DNA of 51,396 nucleotides. Source: an uncultured Ruminococcus sp. Its GTDB lineage: Bacteria > Bacillota > Clostridia > Oscillospirales > Ruminococcaceae. A program made the translations under genes and the position numbers. A model generated the notes under the pieces. The model did not search any database and had not been told where the DNA came from. It saw only the letters and a program-made list of their open reading frames with translations. Location of the stretch: the NCBI GenBank assembly GCA_947178575.1, contig CAMWYX010000014.1, positions 1 through 51,396 on the forward strand. The letters are read 5' to 3'. This document shows positions 38,771-46,974 of the stretch, in pieces (positions within the stretch are counted from its first letter, which is position 1; each line of letters opens with the position of its first letter).

Positions 38771-40180
38771 GTGAAAAAGATTCACAAATCCACTTTCTTC
38801 ATTGTCGCTGCTATTATTGCGTTGTTCGCAGTCTCCACTATCACAGGATTGGACTATATGTACGGCGACAATACCACCACTGTTGTCAAGGGCGTTGACG
38901 ATATACGTCTCGGCATTGATATTCAGGGCGGTGTCGATGTTACATTCGCTCCTGCGGACGACTACGATGCTACCGATGAACAGCTCGATGCCGCTACCGA
39001 AACCATCAAGACACGTCTCGGTGCACTCGGTATCAATGACAACGAAATCTACAGCGACTACAAATCAGACCGTATTATCGTCCGTTTCCCTTGGCAGGCC
39101 GGCGAAAGCGAATACGATGCCGAATCCGCCGTCAAAGAACTCGGCGAAATGGCTGAACTTACTTTCAGACGTGGCGAAGATTACGATACCGACGATGACG
39201 GCAATATAATCCCGACCGGAGAAATAGTTCTCAATGGTTCGGATATCGCTTCTGCTGACTATATGCAGCAGCCTGACAGCAACGGAAATCTTGAATGGGT
39301 AGTTACTCTTGCTCTCAATGATTCAGGCAAGGACGCATTTGCAGAAGCTACTGCCGAGCTTGCCGGAACAGGTACTCCTATCTCAATATGGATGGACAAC
39401 ACTAAGATTTCCGCACCGTCTGTAAATTCAGCTATTACTGACGGAAATGCAGTCATCAGCGGAAGATTTGACAGCGAATCTTCAAAGAAACTCGCCGACC
39501 AGATAAATTCCGGCGCTCTTCCGTTCAAAATGGTAACAAAAAGCTTCAAGACTATTTCTTCAACTATGGGCGAAGGTTCTCTTGACGCAATAATTCTTGC
39601 CGCACTTATTGCATTTGTATTCATTGCGATTTATATGATAGTTCTTTACCGTCTCCCCGGATTCGTTGCCGTAATCGCCGTAATCGGACAGATTGCAGGT
39701 ACTCTTGCGGCTGTTACCGGCTGGTTCGGATTTATGCCGGGTTCGACTCTTACTATCCCCGGTATCGCAGGTATCATACTTGCCGTCGGTATGGGCGTTG
39801 ATGCAAATATCATCACAGGCGAACGTATTAAAGAAGAACTCCGTTCCGGAAAATCTCTCGATTCTGCAATAAGAGTGGCGTATAAGCGTGCATTTTCCGC
39901 TATTCTTGACGGTAATATCACAAACGTTATTATCGCAGTAATACTCATGGGTGCTTTCGGAGTTCCTACAAGCTTCTTCTCTAAAATTCTCAACAATACA
40001 GTATTCTTCATGTTCGGTGCAACCACTGAGGGCGTTGTATACTCTTTCGGCTTCACACTCCTTGTAGGCGTTATCTGCAACTTCGTTTTCGGCGTTTTCG
40101 CCACAAGACTTATGGTTACAGCTCTCTCCAAATTCAAGGCATTCAAAAACAGAAAGCTTTATGGAGGTGATGTCAAGTGA
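38771..40180 (+). CDS. secD: Protein translocase subunit SecD
   Basis: 469 residues from a GTG at 38771 (TCAGGAGGCAAAAGAC before it). Uses the proton gradient to pull proteins through SecYEG. Transmembrane helix 1, then a periplasmic-type P1 domain (LGIDIQGGVDVTF, TIKTRLGALG, then SSKKLADQINSGALPF), and five C-terminal helices with LTIPGIAGIILAVGMGVDANI. The motif GVDANI and the RND fold are intact. Overlaps secF by 4 nt (GTGA). Confidence 0.95.
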   Translation: MKKIHKSTFFIVAAIIALFAVSTITGLDYMYGDNTTTVVKGVDDIRLGIDIQGGVDVTFAPADDYDATDEQLDAATETIKTRLGALGINDNEIYSDYKSDRIIVRFPWQAGESEYDAESAVKELGEMAELTFRRGEDYDTDDDGNIIPTGEIVLNGSDIASADYMQQPDSNGNLEWVVTLALNDSGKDAFAEATAELAGTGTPISIWMDNTKISAPSVNSAITDGNAVISGRFDSESSKKLADQINSGALPFKMVTKSFKTISSTMGEGSLDAIILAALIAFVFIAIYMIVLYRLPGFVAVIAVIGQIAGTLAAVTGWFGFMPGSTLTIPGIAGIILAVGMGVDANIITGERIKEELRSGKSLDSAIRVAYKRAFSAILDGNITNVIIAVILMGAFGVPTSFFSKILNNTVFFMFGATTEGVVYSFGFTLLVGVICNFVFGVFATRLMVTALSKFKAFKNRKLYGGDVK

Positions 40181-41157
40181 GTAAAGTTAATAAAAATAAA
40201 CAATCAACACAGACCGCCGCTTCACCGGCAACTAATGTATTTGATTTCTGCTCCAAAAAAAGAATGATTCTCATTATAGCAATATGTGTGGTAGCTGCTC
40301 TGCTCCTCGGTATCATAATAAGAGGCGTAAAGCTCGCCATTGAATTCAAAGGCGGTACAATGCTTACCTATTCATATGACGGAACTCTTGATGTTGATGC
40401 TATAGCAGATACAGCTGAAAGTATCGTCGGCGTATCTGTGACAGCTCGTACAGGCGAAAGTCTCGCCGATGACAGCCGTCAGATAACACTCTCATTTACA
40501 TCGGAGGAAGGTCTGAACGCTGACAGACAGTTTGAACTTACAGAAGCTCTTACATCGGAATTTCCCGATAATCAGCTTGTTCTCTTTGATTCAAACGATG
40601 TAAGCCCAGCATCAGGACGTGAATTTCTCCTGAAATGTCTCCTTGCCGTCATAGTTGCAGCGATTCTTGTAATCATCTATATCGCTATCCGGTTCTCGAA
40701 AATCGGAGGCTGGTCTGCCGGTGTATGTTCAATCTTCGCTCTCTGCCATGACCTCGCAGCGGCACTTGCCGTGTCAATTCTTGTCGGCTTTGAGTTCAAC
40801 GCAAATATTGTTGCGGTTATTCTTACGATTCTCGGATATTCAATCAACAATACAATCGTAATCTATGACCGAATCCGTGAAGACCGTACACTTTATCCCA
40901 AAGCTACTTTAAATGAACTTATCAATATGGGCTGTTCGCAGTCCCTCAGACGTTCCATAAGAACATCTATAACCACTATCGGAACAATGGTTATAGTATC
41001 AGTAGTAGTTCTGGTAAGCGGTTATACTTCACTGCTCAGTTTCTCAGTTCCGCTTATAGCCGGTCTTATTTCGGGTACGTATTCTTCAATATTCGTTGCT
41101 CCTGTAACATGGTCATGGTGGAAATCGAGAGAAAATTCCAAAAAATCTGCCGAATAA
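40177..41157 (+). CDS. secF: Protein translocase subunit SecF
   Basis: 326 residues from a GTG at 40177, overlapping the secD stop (GTGA). Membrane partner of SecD: helix 1 after a basic N-terminus, EFKGGTMLTYSYD at the start of the periplasmic-type domain, then five helices with VAVILTILGYSINNTIVIYDRIRE, the classic SecF motif, and LRRSIRTSITT. A bidirectional terminator follows. Confidence 0.95.
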   Translation: MSKVNKNKQSTQTAASPATNVFDFCSKKRMILIIAICVVAALLLGIIIRGVKLAIEFKGGTMLTYSYDGTLDVDAIADTAESIVGVSVTARTGESLADDSRQITLSFTSEEGLNADRQFELTEALTSEFPDNQLVLFDSNDVSPASGREFLLKCLLAVIVAAILVIIYIAIRFSKIGGWSAGVCSIFALCHDLAAALAVSILVGFEFNANIVAVILTILGYSINNTIVIYDRIREDRTLYPKATLNELINMGCSQSLRRSIRTSITTIGTMVIVSVVVLVSGYTSLLSFSVPLIAGLISGTYSSIFVAPVTWSWWKSRENSKKSAE

Positions 41158-41172
41158 ATAATCACACAAAAA

Positions 41173-41213
41173 ATACCCGTGGATTTTAATTTTTCCACGG
41201 GTATCTTTTTATT
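41173..41213. terminator. Bidirectional terminator between secF and the zinc-ribbon gene
   Basis: ATACCCGTGGA (41173-41183) pairs with TCCACGGGTAT (41194-41204). T-runs follow on the plus strand and, as a run of A on the left, on the minus strand. Confidence 0.9.
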
Positions 41214-42414
41214 CTGATTTTTTTGATTTATGTATGATGTATCTACGTATTTTTCTCAGAATATATCCTATGACTACGCTGACACCGCCGATAAATACAA
41301 TATATCCCGCTGTCGGAAGCAGACATGATACACTGACATAAAGAATAAAATTTCCTGTAAGAACATACGCAATAGCCGAAACACAGGATATTCCAATTCC
41401 GGCAATAATCAAAACCGCTCCGCTCCAGAACAAAATATTCCCATACATCGCCAAAAGATAACGCACTCTTTTATCAACTATTATCGCCGTCCATATAAGA
41501 ATTACTAAGAACAACGCCACAAAGATTCCTATAGTCACATACGAAAGCAGAAAATGTATATTTTCAAGACGGAAATTGAGTTTCCAGCCGATTCTGTCTA
41601 CAGACATAGTATCAGATATATTATTCGCCGAAAGACTTTTCCGGATTGCATTGTAATCCGATGTCTGCATACGATAGCCGAATACATCTTTGCCGATATT
41701 ACTGTAATCCGTGAAGAAATCAGCAAGTTCATTTTCCGTAACCGTCGGAGCTTCACCATTACCGTTAAGAATGTAATCAGCATACTTTCCCGTTTTTGAA
41801 GAAATAAACTGCATGAAATCAGTTTCTGAAAGATATACCGCAAATTCAGTCTTATTTGCATATCCCTGCGAAGCATCTCCGAAATTGCAGGCATAATAAA
41901 TTCTGTCTGAAAGACTCATTCCGCCAATATCGGCATTTATTACCGTCCATGTATCCATACGCCGGACACTGTTCTGCAAACCGTCAGCAGTTACGCCAAG
42001 TTTCAGGCTCAGTGCGATACATACAACTATAAATATCATCGACGAAATAACCGACAGAAAAAATGCGGCAGTAATACGTGTTCCTCCTACTTTTATTTTT
42101 GTTATTTTATTATCTTTCGGCGGTTCGGATTCATATATTTCCTCCGGAATATTTTTTTTCAGGCTTATTTTTTCTGATTTTTGTTCGGGAATTTCTTTTT
42201 TAAATTCCGTAATATCTGTTTCTTCTGATATTTCTGTTTCGTCAGACATAATTTCCGAATCCGATACAGGCATTTCTGTTTGCGGATTATTTTCTTCAAC
42301 ATAATTTTCTGTCAGGATTTCTTCTGTCTCCGGATTTCTGCACATAGCTCCGCAATAAATACAGAATGACGAATTACTGTCTCCTATATCCTTTCCGCAT
42401 GATTTGCATTTCAT
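41209..42414 (-). CDS. Zinc-ribbon membrane protein of unknown function
   Basis: 401 residues. N-terminal zinc ribbon with C3/C6 and C18/C21, then a Glu/Ser/Thr-rich acidic linker (30-105). A transmembrane helix follows (about 112-138), then an extracytoplasmic domain (about 140-280) and three further helices (about 285-385) ending in a basic tail. I do not recognise the outer domain. Single zinc-ribbon proteins of this layout are common in Ruminococcaceae. Its promoter overlaps the mscL terminator tail. Confidence 0.75.
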   Translation of the reverse strand: MKCKSCGKDIGDSNSSFCIYCGAMCRNPETEEILTENYVEENNPQTEMPVSDSEIMSDETEISEETDITEFKKEIPEQKSEKISLKKNIPEEIYESEPPKDNKITKIKVGGTRITAAFFLSVISSMIFIVVCIALSLKLGVTADGLQNSVRRMDTWTVINADIGGMSLSDRIYYACNFGDASQGYANKTEFAVYLSETDFMQFISSKTGKYADYILNGNGEAPTVTENELADFFTDYSNIGKDVFGYRMQTSDYNAIRKSLSANNISDTMSVDRIGWKLNFRLENIHFLLSYVTIGIFVALFLVILIWTAIIVDKRVRYLLAMYGNILFWSGAVLIIAGIGISCVSAIAYVLTGNFILYVSVSCLLPTAGYIVFIGGVSVVIGYILRKIRRYIIHKSKKSE

Positions 42415-42466
42415 AAAAAAAATCCTCTCAATATTGATTTCTGTATATCAACAGATTATTATACCT

Positions 42467-42495
42467 ATTATACTATAGAAAACAAAATTTGTCAA
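42467..42495 (-). promoter_or_regulatory. Promoter of the zinc-ribbon membrane protein gene
   Basis: TTGACA (42495-42490) and TATAAT (42472-42467), 17-nt spacer. It abuts the T-run of the mscL terminator. Confidence 0.85.
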
Positions 42496-42526
42496 TAAAA
42501 AAGAACTGCCCTTTCCGGACAGTCCT
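42496..42526 (-). terminator. Terminator of mscL
   Basis: AGGACTGTCC (42526-42517) pairs with GGGCAGTTCT (42511-42502) on the minus strand with two G-U pairs. A T-run follows. Confidence 0.85.
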
Positions 42527-42533
42527 TTATGTA

Positions 42534-42959
42534 TTATTCTTTATTCTGTTTGGATTCTGCATCTGCCTGAACAACATTCTGCGATTTGAGCAGGTCTCTT
42601 ATCTCTGTGAGAAGTGCTTCTTCTTTTGAAAGTTCAACCGGTGCAGATTCTTCATGCTTTCTGAACTTGTCCATTACGGCGTTTACGAACTTCATAATGA
42701 CAAATACAACAAGTGCCATTACAAGAAAGTTCACAACGTCCATAAAGAATGCACCGAAACGAAGTTCAGCGTGCCAGAGAGTCAAAGAAAGTCCGTTTAT
42801 TCCCCCGAAACTGAAAAAACCAAGTATCGGGGAAATAATATTGTCAAGCAGTGATGTTACAAGACCTGAAAATGCTCCGCCTATGATAACACCTATCGCC
42901 ATATCGACAATATTTCCACGCATGACAAACGCTTTAAATTCCTCCAGTAACTTATGCAT
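42534..42959 (-). CDS. mscL: Large-conductance mechanosensitive channel MscL
   Basis: 141 residues, normal length. N-terminal amphipathic part EEFKAFVMRGNIVDMAIGVIIG, helix 1, a loop, helix 2 (VVNFLVMALVVFVIMKFV) and a charged cytoplasmic end with KEEALLTEIRDLL. It opens under membrane tension to release solutes. The ATG is preceded by AAAGGAGGAATAAAAA. It lies 30 nt after the low-complexity zinc-ribbon gene and is probably cotranscribed with it. Confidence 0.97.
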   Translation of the reverse strand: MHKLLEEFKAFVMRGNIVDMAIGVIIGGAFSGLVTSLLDNIISPILGFFSFGGINGLSLTLWHAELRFGAFFMDVVNFLVMALVVFVIMKFVNAVMDKFRKHEESAPVELSKEEALLTEIRDLLKSQNVVQADAESKQNKE

Positions 42960-42989
42960 TTTTTATTCCTCCTTTTTTTATTTTCTATT

Positions 42990-44363
42990 TTAAACCTCCG
43001 GAATTGACGGGATTTCAGCCGTTTCTTCCTTGACGGTTTTTTTAGCCTGCATATATTCGGGTAATTCGATTTTATCAAGCTCGCTTTCATATGGATTTAT
43101 TTTCTTCGGCATTGCTTCCACTGCGTGGTCCGCCTGCGACATGAGAGCTTCATGATGTTTCGGAACATATGCTTCCAGTTCGTCGGCATTGGCTCTGCCG
43201 GCAAATCCCATTGTAACTCTTGAACGCACATTCACAGCCGATGAAAGCATCGAGGCATCAACTTCCTGCGTTTCCGCCATTGAACCGGATTTACGTTCAC
43301 CTGTTCCGGCAATAAGGTCATTTGAAGCATTTCCGGTCTGTCTCATATATATTCTGCTGAGATTGCCTGATTCACGTTTTTCCAGAAGAGAACCGTCAAC
43401 AACCGGAGTATCATTCATATAATCCTGCTGAACCCGCTTCTTCCTGCGGTTGTCAATATCGGCAAACGGGTCGGACGGTATTTCCGGTTCGGTACGTGTT
43501 TTTCCGAAAAAATCTTCCTCGTCCGTATTTTTGTGACCTGTACTGCTTCCGCCGTCAAAGAACGCCCAGAAATCTTCCTGTTGTTGTTTTTCGGTTTTCT
43601 CCGGATTCTGATTCACCGGCGGTACGCTCTGCATTGCCGAAGAATCATTCATATTCGGCATTTTCTGCATTCCCTGAACCGGCGGATTCATCTTCATTGC
43701 CGGCATTCCCTGCATATGATTCGGAATGGCAGACTGCTGAAACATCATCTGCGGAGGCTGACCGTATATCGGCATACCTGACTGGTCATATCCGATTATC
43801 TGTGGCTGATTGTATATCGGCATACCCGATTGGTCATACCCGATTATCTGTGGCGGAATATACGGATTCATTACCTGCACCGGCTGTGGCTGACCGTATA
43901 TCGGCATACCCGACTGGTCATATCCGATTATCTGCGGTGACATATACGGATTCATTCCTTGCATCGGTGTGTACGGATTTATATTCTGCATTGGCTGAAC
44001 TCCCTGCATTCCCTGAATCTGCTGACCTCTCTGCATTGCCGGCATTCCCTGAACAGGAGCTTTAGCAGGAGGAACAGCAGGCTCATCGTATATGCTGAAA
44101 TCAAATTCCTCGCTTGAACTGTTAAGTTCATCGGCGGTATAAAGTTCTTTTTTCTGCGATACCGGTGCGGAATCACGGATTATAAAAGTTCCGGTATTCA
44201 TAGTAAAACCGCCGTTTCCGCTGTTAAATTCTTCTTCAGTGTGATAATTTCCACGGTCAACCTGCTCATAGTTTATATGATTGGGATTTTCGAGATTACT
44301 TCCGCATTTTACGCAGAATCTGAAACCTTTTTCATTTTCTGTTCCGCATGAACTGCAAATCAT
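42990..44363 (-). CDS. Zinc-ribbon protein with Met/Gln/Pro-rich tandem repeats
   Basis: 457 residues. Zinc ribbon with C3/C6 and C17/C20. Residues 100-240 are low complexity, rich in Gln/Met/Pro. Three copies of IIGYDQSGMPIY(G/N)QP lie there, interspersed with MNPY(M/I)(S/P)PQ and MQGM runs. The rest is charged and hydrophilic, without transmembrane segments. Function unknown. The GYDxxGxPIY motif recurs in the truncated protein at the window end. It starts with AAAGGGGATTATGTTCA before ATG and has its own promoter. Confidence 0.8.
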   Translation of the reverse strand: MICSSCGTENEKGFRFCVKCGSNLENPNHINYEQVDRGNYHTEEEFNSGNGGFTMNTGTFIIRDSAPVSQKKELYTADELNSSSEEFDFSIYDEPAVPPAKAPVQGMPAMQRGQQIQGMQGVQPMQNINPYTPMQGMNPYMSPQIIGYDQSGMPIYGQPQPVQVMNPYIPPQIIGYDQSGMPIYNQPQIIGYDQSGMPIYGQPPQMMFQQSAIPNHMQGMPAMKMNPPVQGMQKMPNMNDSSAMQSVPPVNQNPEKTEKQQQEDFWAFFDGGSSTGHKNTDEEDFFGKTRTEPEIPSDPFADIDNRRKKRVQQDYMNDTPVVDGSLLEKRESGNLSRIYMRQTGNASNDLIAGTGERKSGSMAETQEVDASMLSSAVNVRSRVTMGFAGRANADELEAYVPKHHEALMSQADHAVEAMPKKINPYESELDKIELPEYMQAKKTVKEETAEIPSIPEV

Positions 44364-44400
44364 TGAACATAATCCCCTTTCCGAAAATTCTTACGCTTTT

Positions 44401-44429
44401 ATTATAACATTTCCCGTGATTTTTTGCAA
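44401..44429 (-). promoter_or_regulatory. Promoter of the repeat zinc-ribbon gene and mscL
   Basis: TTGCAA (44429-44424) and TATAAT (44406-44401), 17-nt spacer. Confidence 0.85.
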
Positions 44430-44491
44430 TAGTTTTCCGGAAATATTTTTCTGAAATACAAATTGATTCTTTACAAATTTTGAAAAAACAC

Positions 44492-44520
44492 TTGCATTTT
44501 ATTCCTGTGTGTGTTATAAT
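44492..44520 (+). promoter_or_regulatory. Promoter of yajC
   Basis: TTGCAT (44492-44497), 17-nt spacer, TATAAT (44515-44520), 41 nt before the ATG. Confidence 0.85.
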
Positions 44521-44561
44521 TACTTTAAAATATATCTTTGTGTGAAAGGAATTATAATAAC

Positions 44562-45074
44562 ATGAAAAAGAAAATCACCGCAGCTGCCGCTGCCGCATTA
44601 TCAGTCATCACCGCTGCCATTTCGTTTACTATGAACGCATTCGCTGAGGGCGAAACAGCTTCCGGCGATACTGCATCTCAGGGAACAGGCGGAGGTATGA
44701 CATCTCTTATTGTTTCAATGCTTCTTATGCTCGTTCTTCTCTATTTCATGGCTATCAGACCTCAGAAAAAACGTGAAAAAGAAGCCGCCGATATGCAGAA
44801 AGGTCTCCAGATAGGCGACGAAATCGTCACTACCGGCGGTATCGTCGGCATGATTACACGTATCGGCGATGATAACGTCGTTATCGAAACTGGCGGAGAA
44901 CGCAATAAAATCCGTGTCAAAAAATGGGCGGTCGCAGAAAATATCACCGCCAACGAGCGTATAAGAACCGAAAAGGCTAAGGCTGCCAAAAATTCTCCGC
45001 TCGCCGCTGCCGGTGTTTCCGATACCGAAACAGAAAAAAAGAAATCAAAAAAATCTTCTGACGAAAATAAATAA
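44562..45074 (+). CDS. yajC: Preprotein translocase subunit YajC
   Basis: 170 residues from the ATG at 44562 (GAAAGGAATTATAATAAC before it). YajC associates with SecDF. Core helix SLIVSMLLMLVLLYFMAIRPQKKREKE with the RPQKK signature, then GLQIGDEIVTTGGIVGMI. It differs from typical YajC by an added N-terminal signal-peptide-like segment (MKKKITAAAAAALSVITAAI, Ala-X-Ala near 25-28) and a Gly/Ser linker before the core helix, and a Lys/Ser/Glu-rich tail. It is 3.4 kb from secDF, separated by minus-strand genes. Confidence 0.93.
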   Translation: MKKKITAAAAAALSVITAAISFTMNAFAEGETASGDTASQGTGGGMTSLIVSMLLMLVLLYFMAIRPQKKREKEAADMQKGLQIGDEIVTTGGIVGMITRIGDDNVVIETGGERNKIRVKKWAVAENITANERIRTEKAKAAKNSPLAAAGVSDTETEKKKSKKSSDENK

Positions 45075-45125
45075 AAAATATTCAATATGATTTTTAGTGA
45101 TTTGCGAAAATGAGTTCTAAAATAT

Positions 45126-45168
45126 AAACCCTCTGCATAAAATTATTATAATTTATGCGGAGGGTTTT
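45126..45168 (+). terminator. Hairpin after yajC that contains the next gene's ribosome binding site
   Basis: AAACCCTCTGCATAAA (45126-45141) pairs with TTTATGCGGAGGGTTT (45152-45167): 16 bp with one G-U pair, then TTTTCG. It resembles a terminator. Its 3' arm holds GGAGGG, the ribosome binding site for the ATG at 45173, which is therefore sequestered. Confidence 0.75.
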
Positions 45169-45172
45169 CGTT

Positions 45173-45565
45173 ATGAAACGTTATCATAAAAATCTATGGG
45201 AAAATATCGTCTTCGGATTTGCTGTTTCTGTTCTGTTCGGAATTTTCTGCATGATACTGAGCAGTATCGTTTTTTCCGCCTTGTCGCTCTGCCTTATGAA
45301 ATCTATGCAGTTTGTGAATTTCCTCACCGTTGTTTCCCTGATGATTGGCGGTTATTTCAGCGGTTTTGTCTGCGGAAGATACCGCCGGAAACACGGACTT
45401 ATCGACGGCACAGTATGCGGAATTGTAATATACGTCCTCCTTATATCCGGCGGTCTGATATACGGAGTATTTCCCATAAAAGAAAAACTGCTCCTTCTTA
45501 TGATTGCAGGAGCAGTCGGCGGAGTAGTTGGAGTAAACTCCAAAAGACCCGAAAAATTAATGTGA
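45173..45565 (+). CDS. TIGR04086 family membrane protein
   Basis: 130 residues from the ATG at 45173. The GGAGGG for it is inside the hairpin above. Four hydrophobic segments (about 12-36, 42-64, 80-98, 104-122) with GGYFSGFVCGRYRRKHGLIDG in the loop. TIGR04086 proteins are usually found beside yajC in Clostridia and their role is unknown. It converges on the HtrA gene with a 2-nt gap. Confidence 0.8.
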   Translation: MKRYHKNLWENIVFGFAVSVLFGIFCMILSSIVFSALSLCLMKSMQFVNFLTVVSLMIGGYFSGFVCGRYRRKHGLIDGTVCGIVIYVLLISGGLIYGVFPIKEKLLLLMIAGAVGGVVGVNSKRPEKLM

Positions 45566-45567
45566 AA

Positions 45568-46965
45568 TCAATAATTGCCCGATGTATCTTCCATAAGCAT
45601 AAACTCAATATTATATCTCGTTATCGTTCCGTCGGCATCAATATGAGCACATGTGGCAGGTACATAATCACCTGCTCCGTATGAAGCCGTAATTGCATCG
45701 TAAAGTTCATCATATGTCTTTATTGGAATACCATTTATTTCAACAAGAAAATCACCCTTTTGGAGTGCAGTATTCGCAATGTCACTGTCCTCGCTTATAT
45801 CATTGATATATATTCCGCTGAAACCCTCCGGAATATCAAATCCGAGCTCTTCCCTGACAACAGCCATATTCTGAACATTGCTCATATCAATAAGCGTTAT
45901 GCCGATTCTGAAACGTCCGCTTATAAATCCGTTGTTTATGAGTTCCTCAATGATAGGCTTCGCTTCGTTTATCGTAATCGCAAAGCCAAGTCCCTCATAA
46001 TAACCGCTCACGTATTTCGATGAAGTTATGCCGATTACCTGACCGTACATATTTACAAGCGCACCGCCGGAATTTCCAGGAGAAATAGCCGCATTTGTCT
46101 GTAAGCAGTTCATCTCGAATCCTGTTGAATCGCTCCGGATAGAACGATTAACCGCTGAAATTATACCGTTCGTGACTGTTCCTGTAAGTCCTGCCGGATT
46201 TCCGATTGCTATAACCTGTTCGCCTACTACAACCTCATCAGAATTGCCTAAAACAGCAGGATTAAGAGATGACGCTGTAATTTTAAGCACCGCAATATCC
46301 GTTTTTGTATCACGTCCGATTATCTGTGCCGAATATACTTTTTCATCGGCTGTATGAACCTCATGAAAACCTTCGGCTTCCAGAACATGAGCATTCGTGA
46401 CAATATATCCGTCACCTGTCAGAATAACTCCCGAACCCGTGCCGACAAGTTCACTTTTAAATGCATTTTTATAAGTATAAATTTCAACAATCGATTCACG
46501 GACAACTGAAGCGACTCCCTCTGTGGAATATCTTCCGTTTTCGTCAACCGTATTAATTAATCTGTCAGCACCCTCCGGCTTTCCGTTCTGATATATAACT
46601 ACCTGATTCAAATTGCTGACATCTGCTATGCGCTGTGAACTTGTGCGTATATCGTAAACAATTCCGCCTGCTCCGATTATAATTGTAATTATAATCAGCA
46701 GAACAAAAAGCGCAATTATCACTCTTTCACGACGTTTATGTCCACGCCCGTCAAAAAATTCAGCTGCCTGCTGTCCGCTCTTTATATCCGGATTCGGAAA
46801 ACCTATCGGTTCATACATAAAAGGGTCATACTCCGGTGTTTCCGCTGTGGGAGGCGGTAAATCATCTTTATTATATTCTCTCCCGTCCGGTGAATCAAGC
46901 GGTACATCTATTTCTTCATGAAAAAAAATTTCTTTTCCGGAATATGATTTTTTTTTCTCGTCCAT
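45568..46965 (-). CDS. HtrA-like serine protease with PDZ domain
   Basis: 465 residues. Acidic cytoplasmic N-terminus (1-75), one transmembrane helix (about 82-104), then a trypsin-like protease with catalytic H193 (TNAHV), D223 (KTDIAVL) and S299 (GNSGG), and a C-terminal PDZ domain (about 350-450, FSGIYINDISEDSDIANTAL onward). It would degrade or chaperone misfolded exported proteins. It lies 9 nt after the histidine kinase, so a regulatory link to that system is likely. The downstream TIGR04086 gene converges on it. Confidence 0.95.
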   Translation of the reverse strand: MDEKKKSYSGKEIFFHEEIDVPLDSPDGREYNKDDLPPPTAETPEYDPFMYEPIGFPNPDIKSGQQAAEFFDGRGHKRRERVIIALFVLLIIITIIIGAGGIVYDIRTSSQRIADVSNLNQVVIYQNGKPEGADRLINTVDENGRYSTEGVASVVRESIVEIYTYKNAFKSELVGTGSGVILTGDGYIVTNAHVLEAEGFHEVHTADEKVYSAQIIGRDTKTDIAVLKITASSLNPAVLGNSDEVVVGEQVIAIGNPAGLTGTVTNGIISAVNRSIRSDSTGFEMNCLQTNAAISPGNSGGALVNMYGQVIGITSSKYVSGYYEGLGFAITINEAKPIIEELINNGFISGRFRIGITLIDMSNVQNMAVVREELGFDIPEGFSGIYINDISEDSDIANTALQKGDFLVEINGIPIKTYDELYDAITASYGAGDYVPATCAHIDADGTITRYNIEFMLMEDTSGNY

Positions 46966-46974
46966 AGTTGCTCC

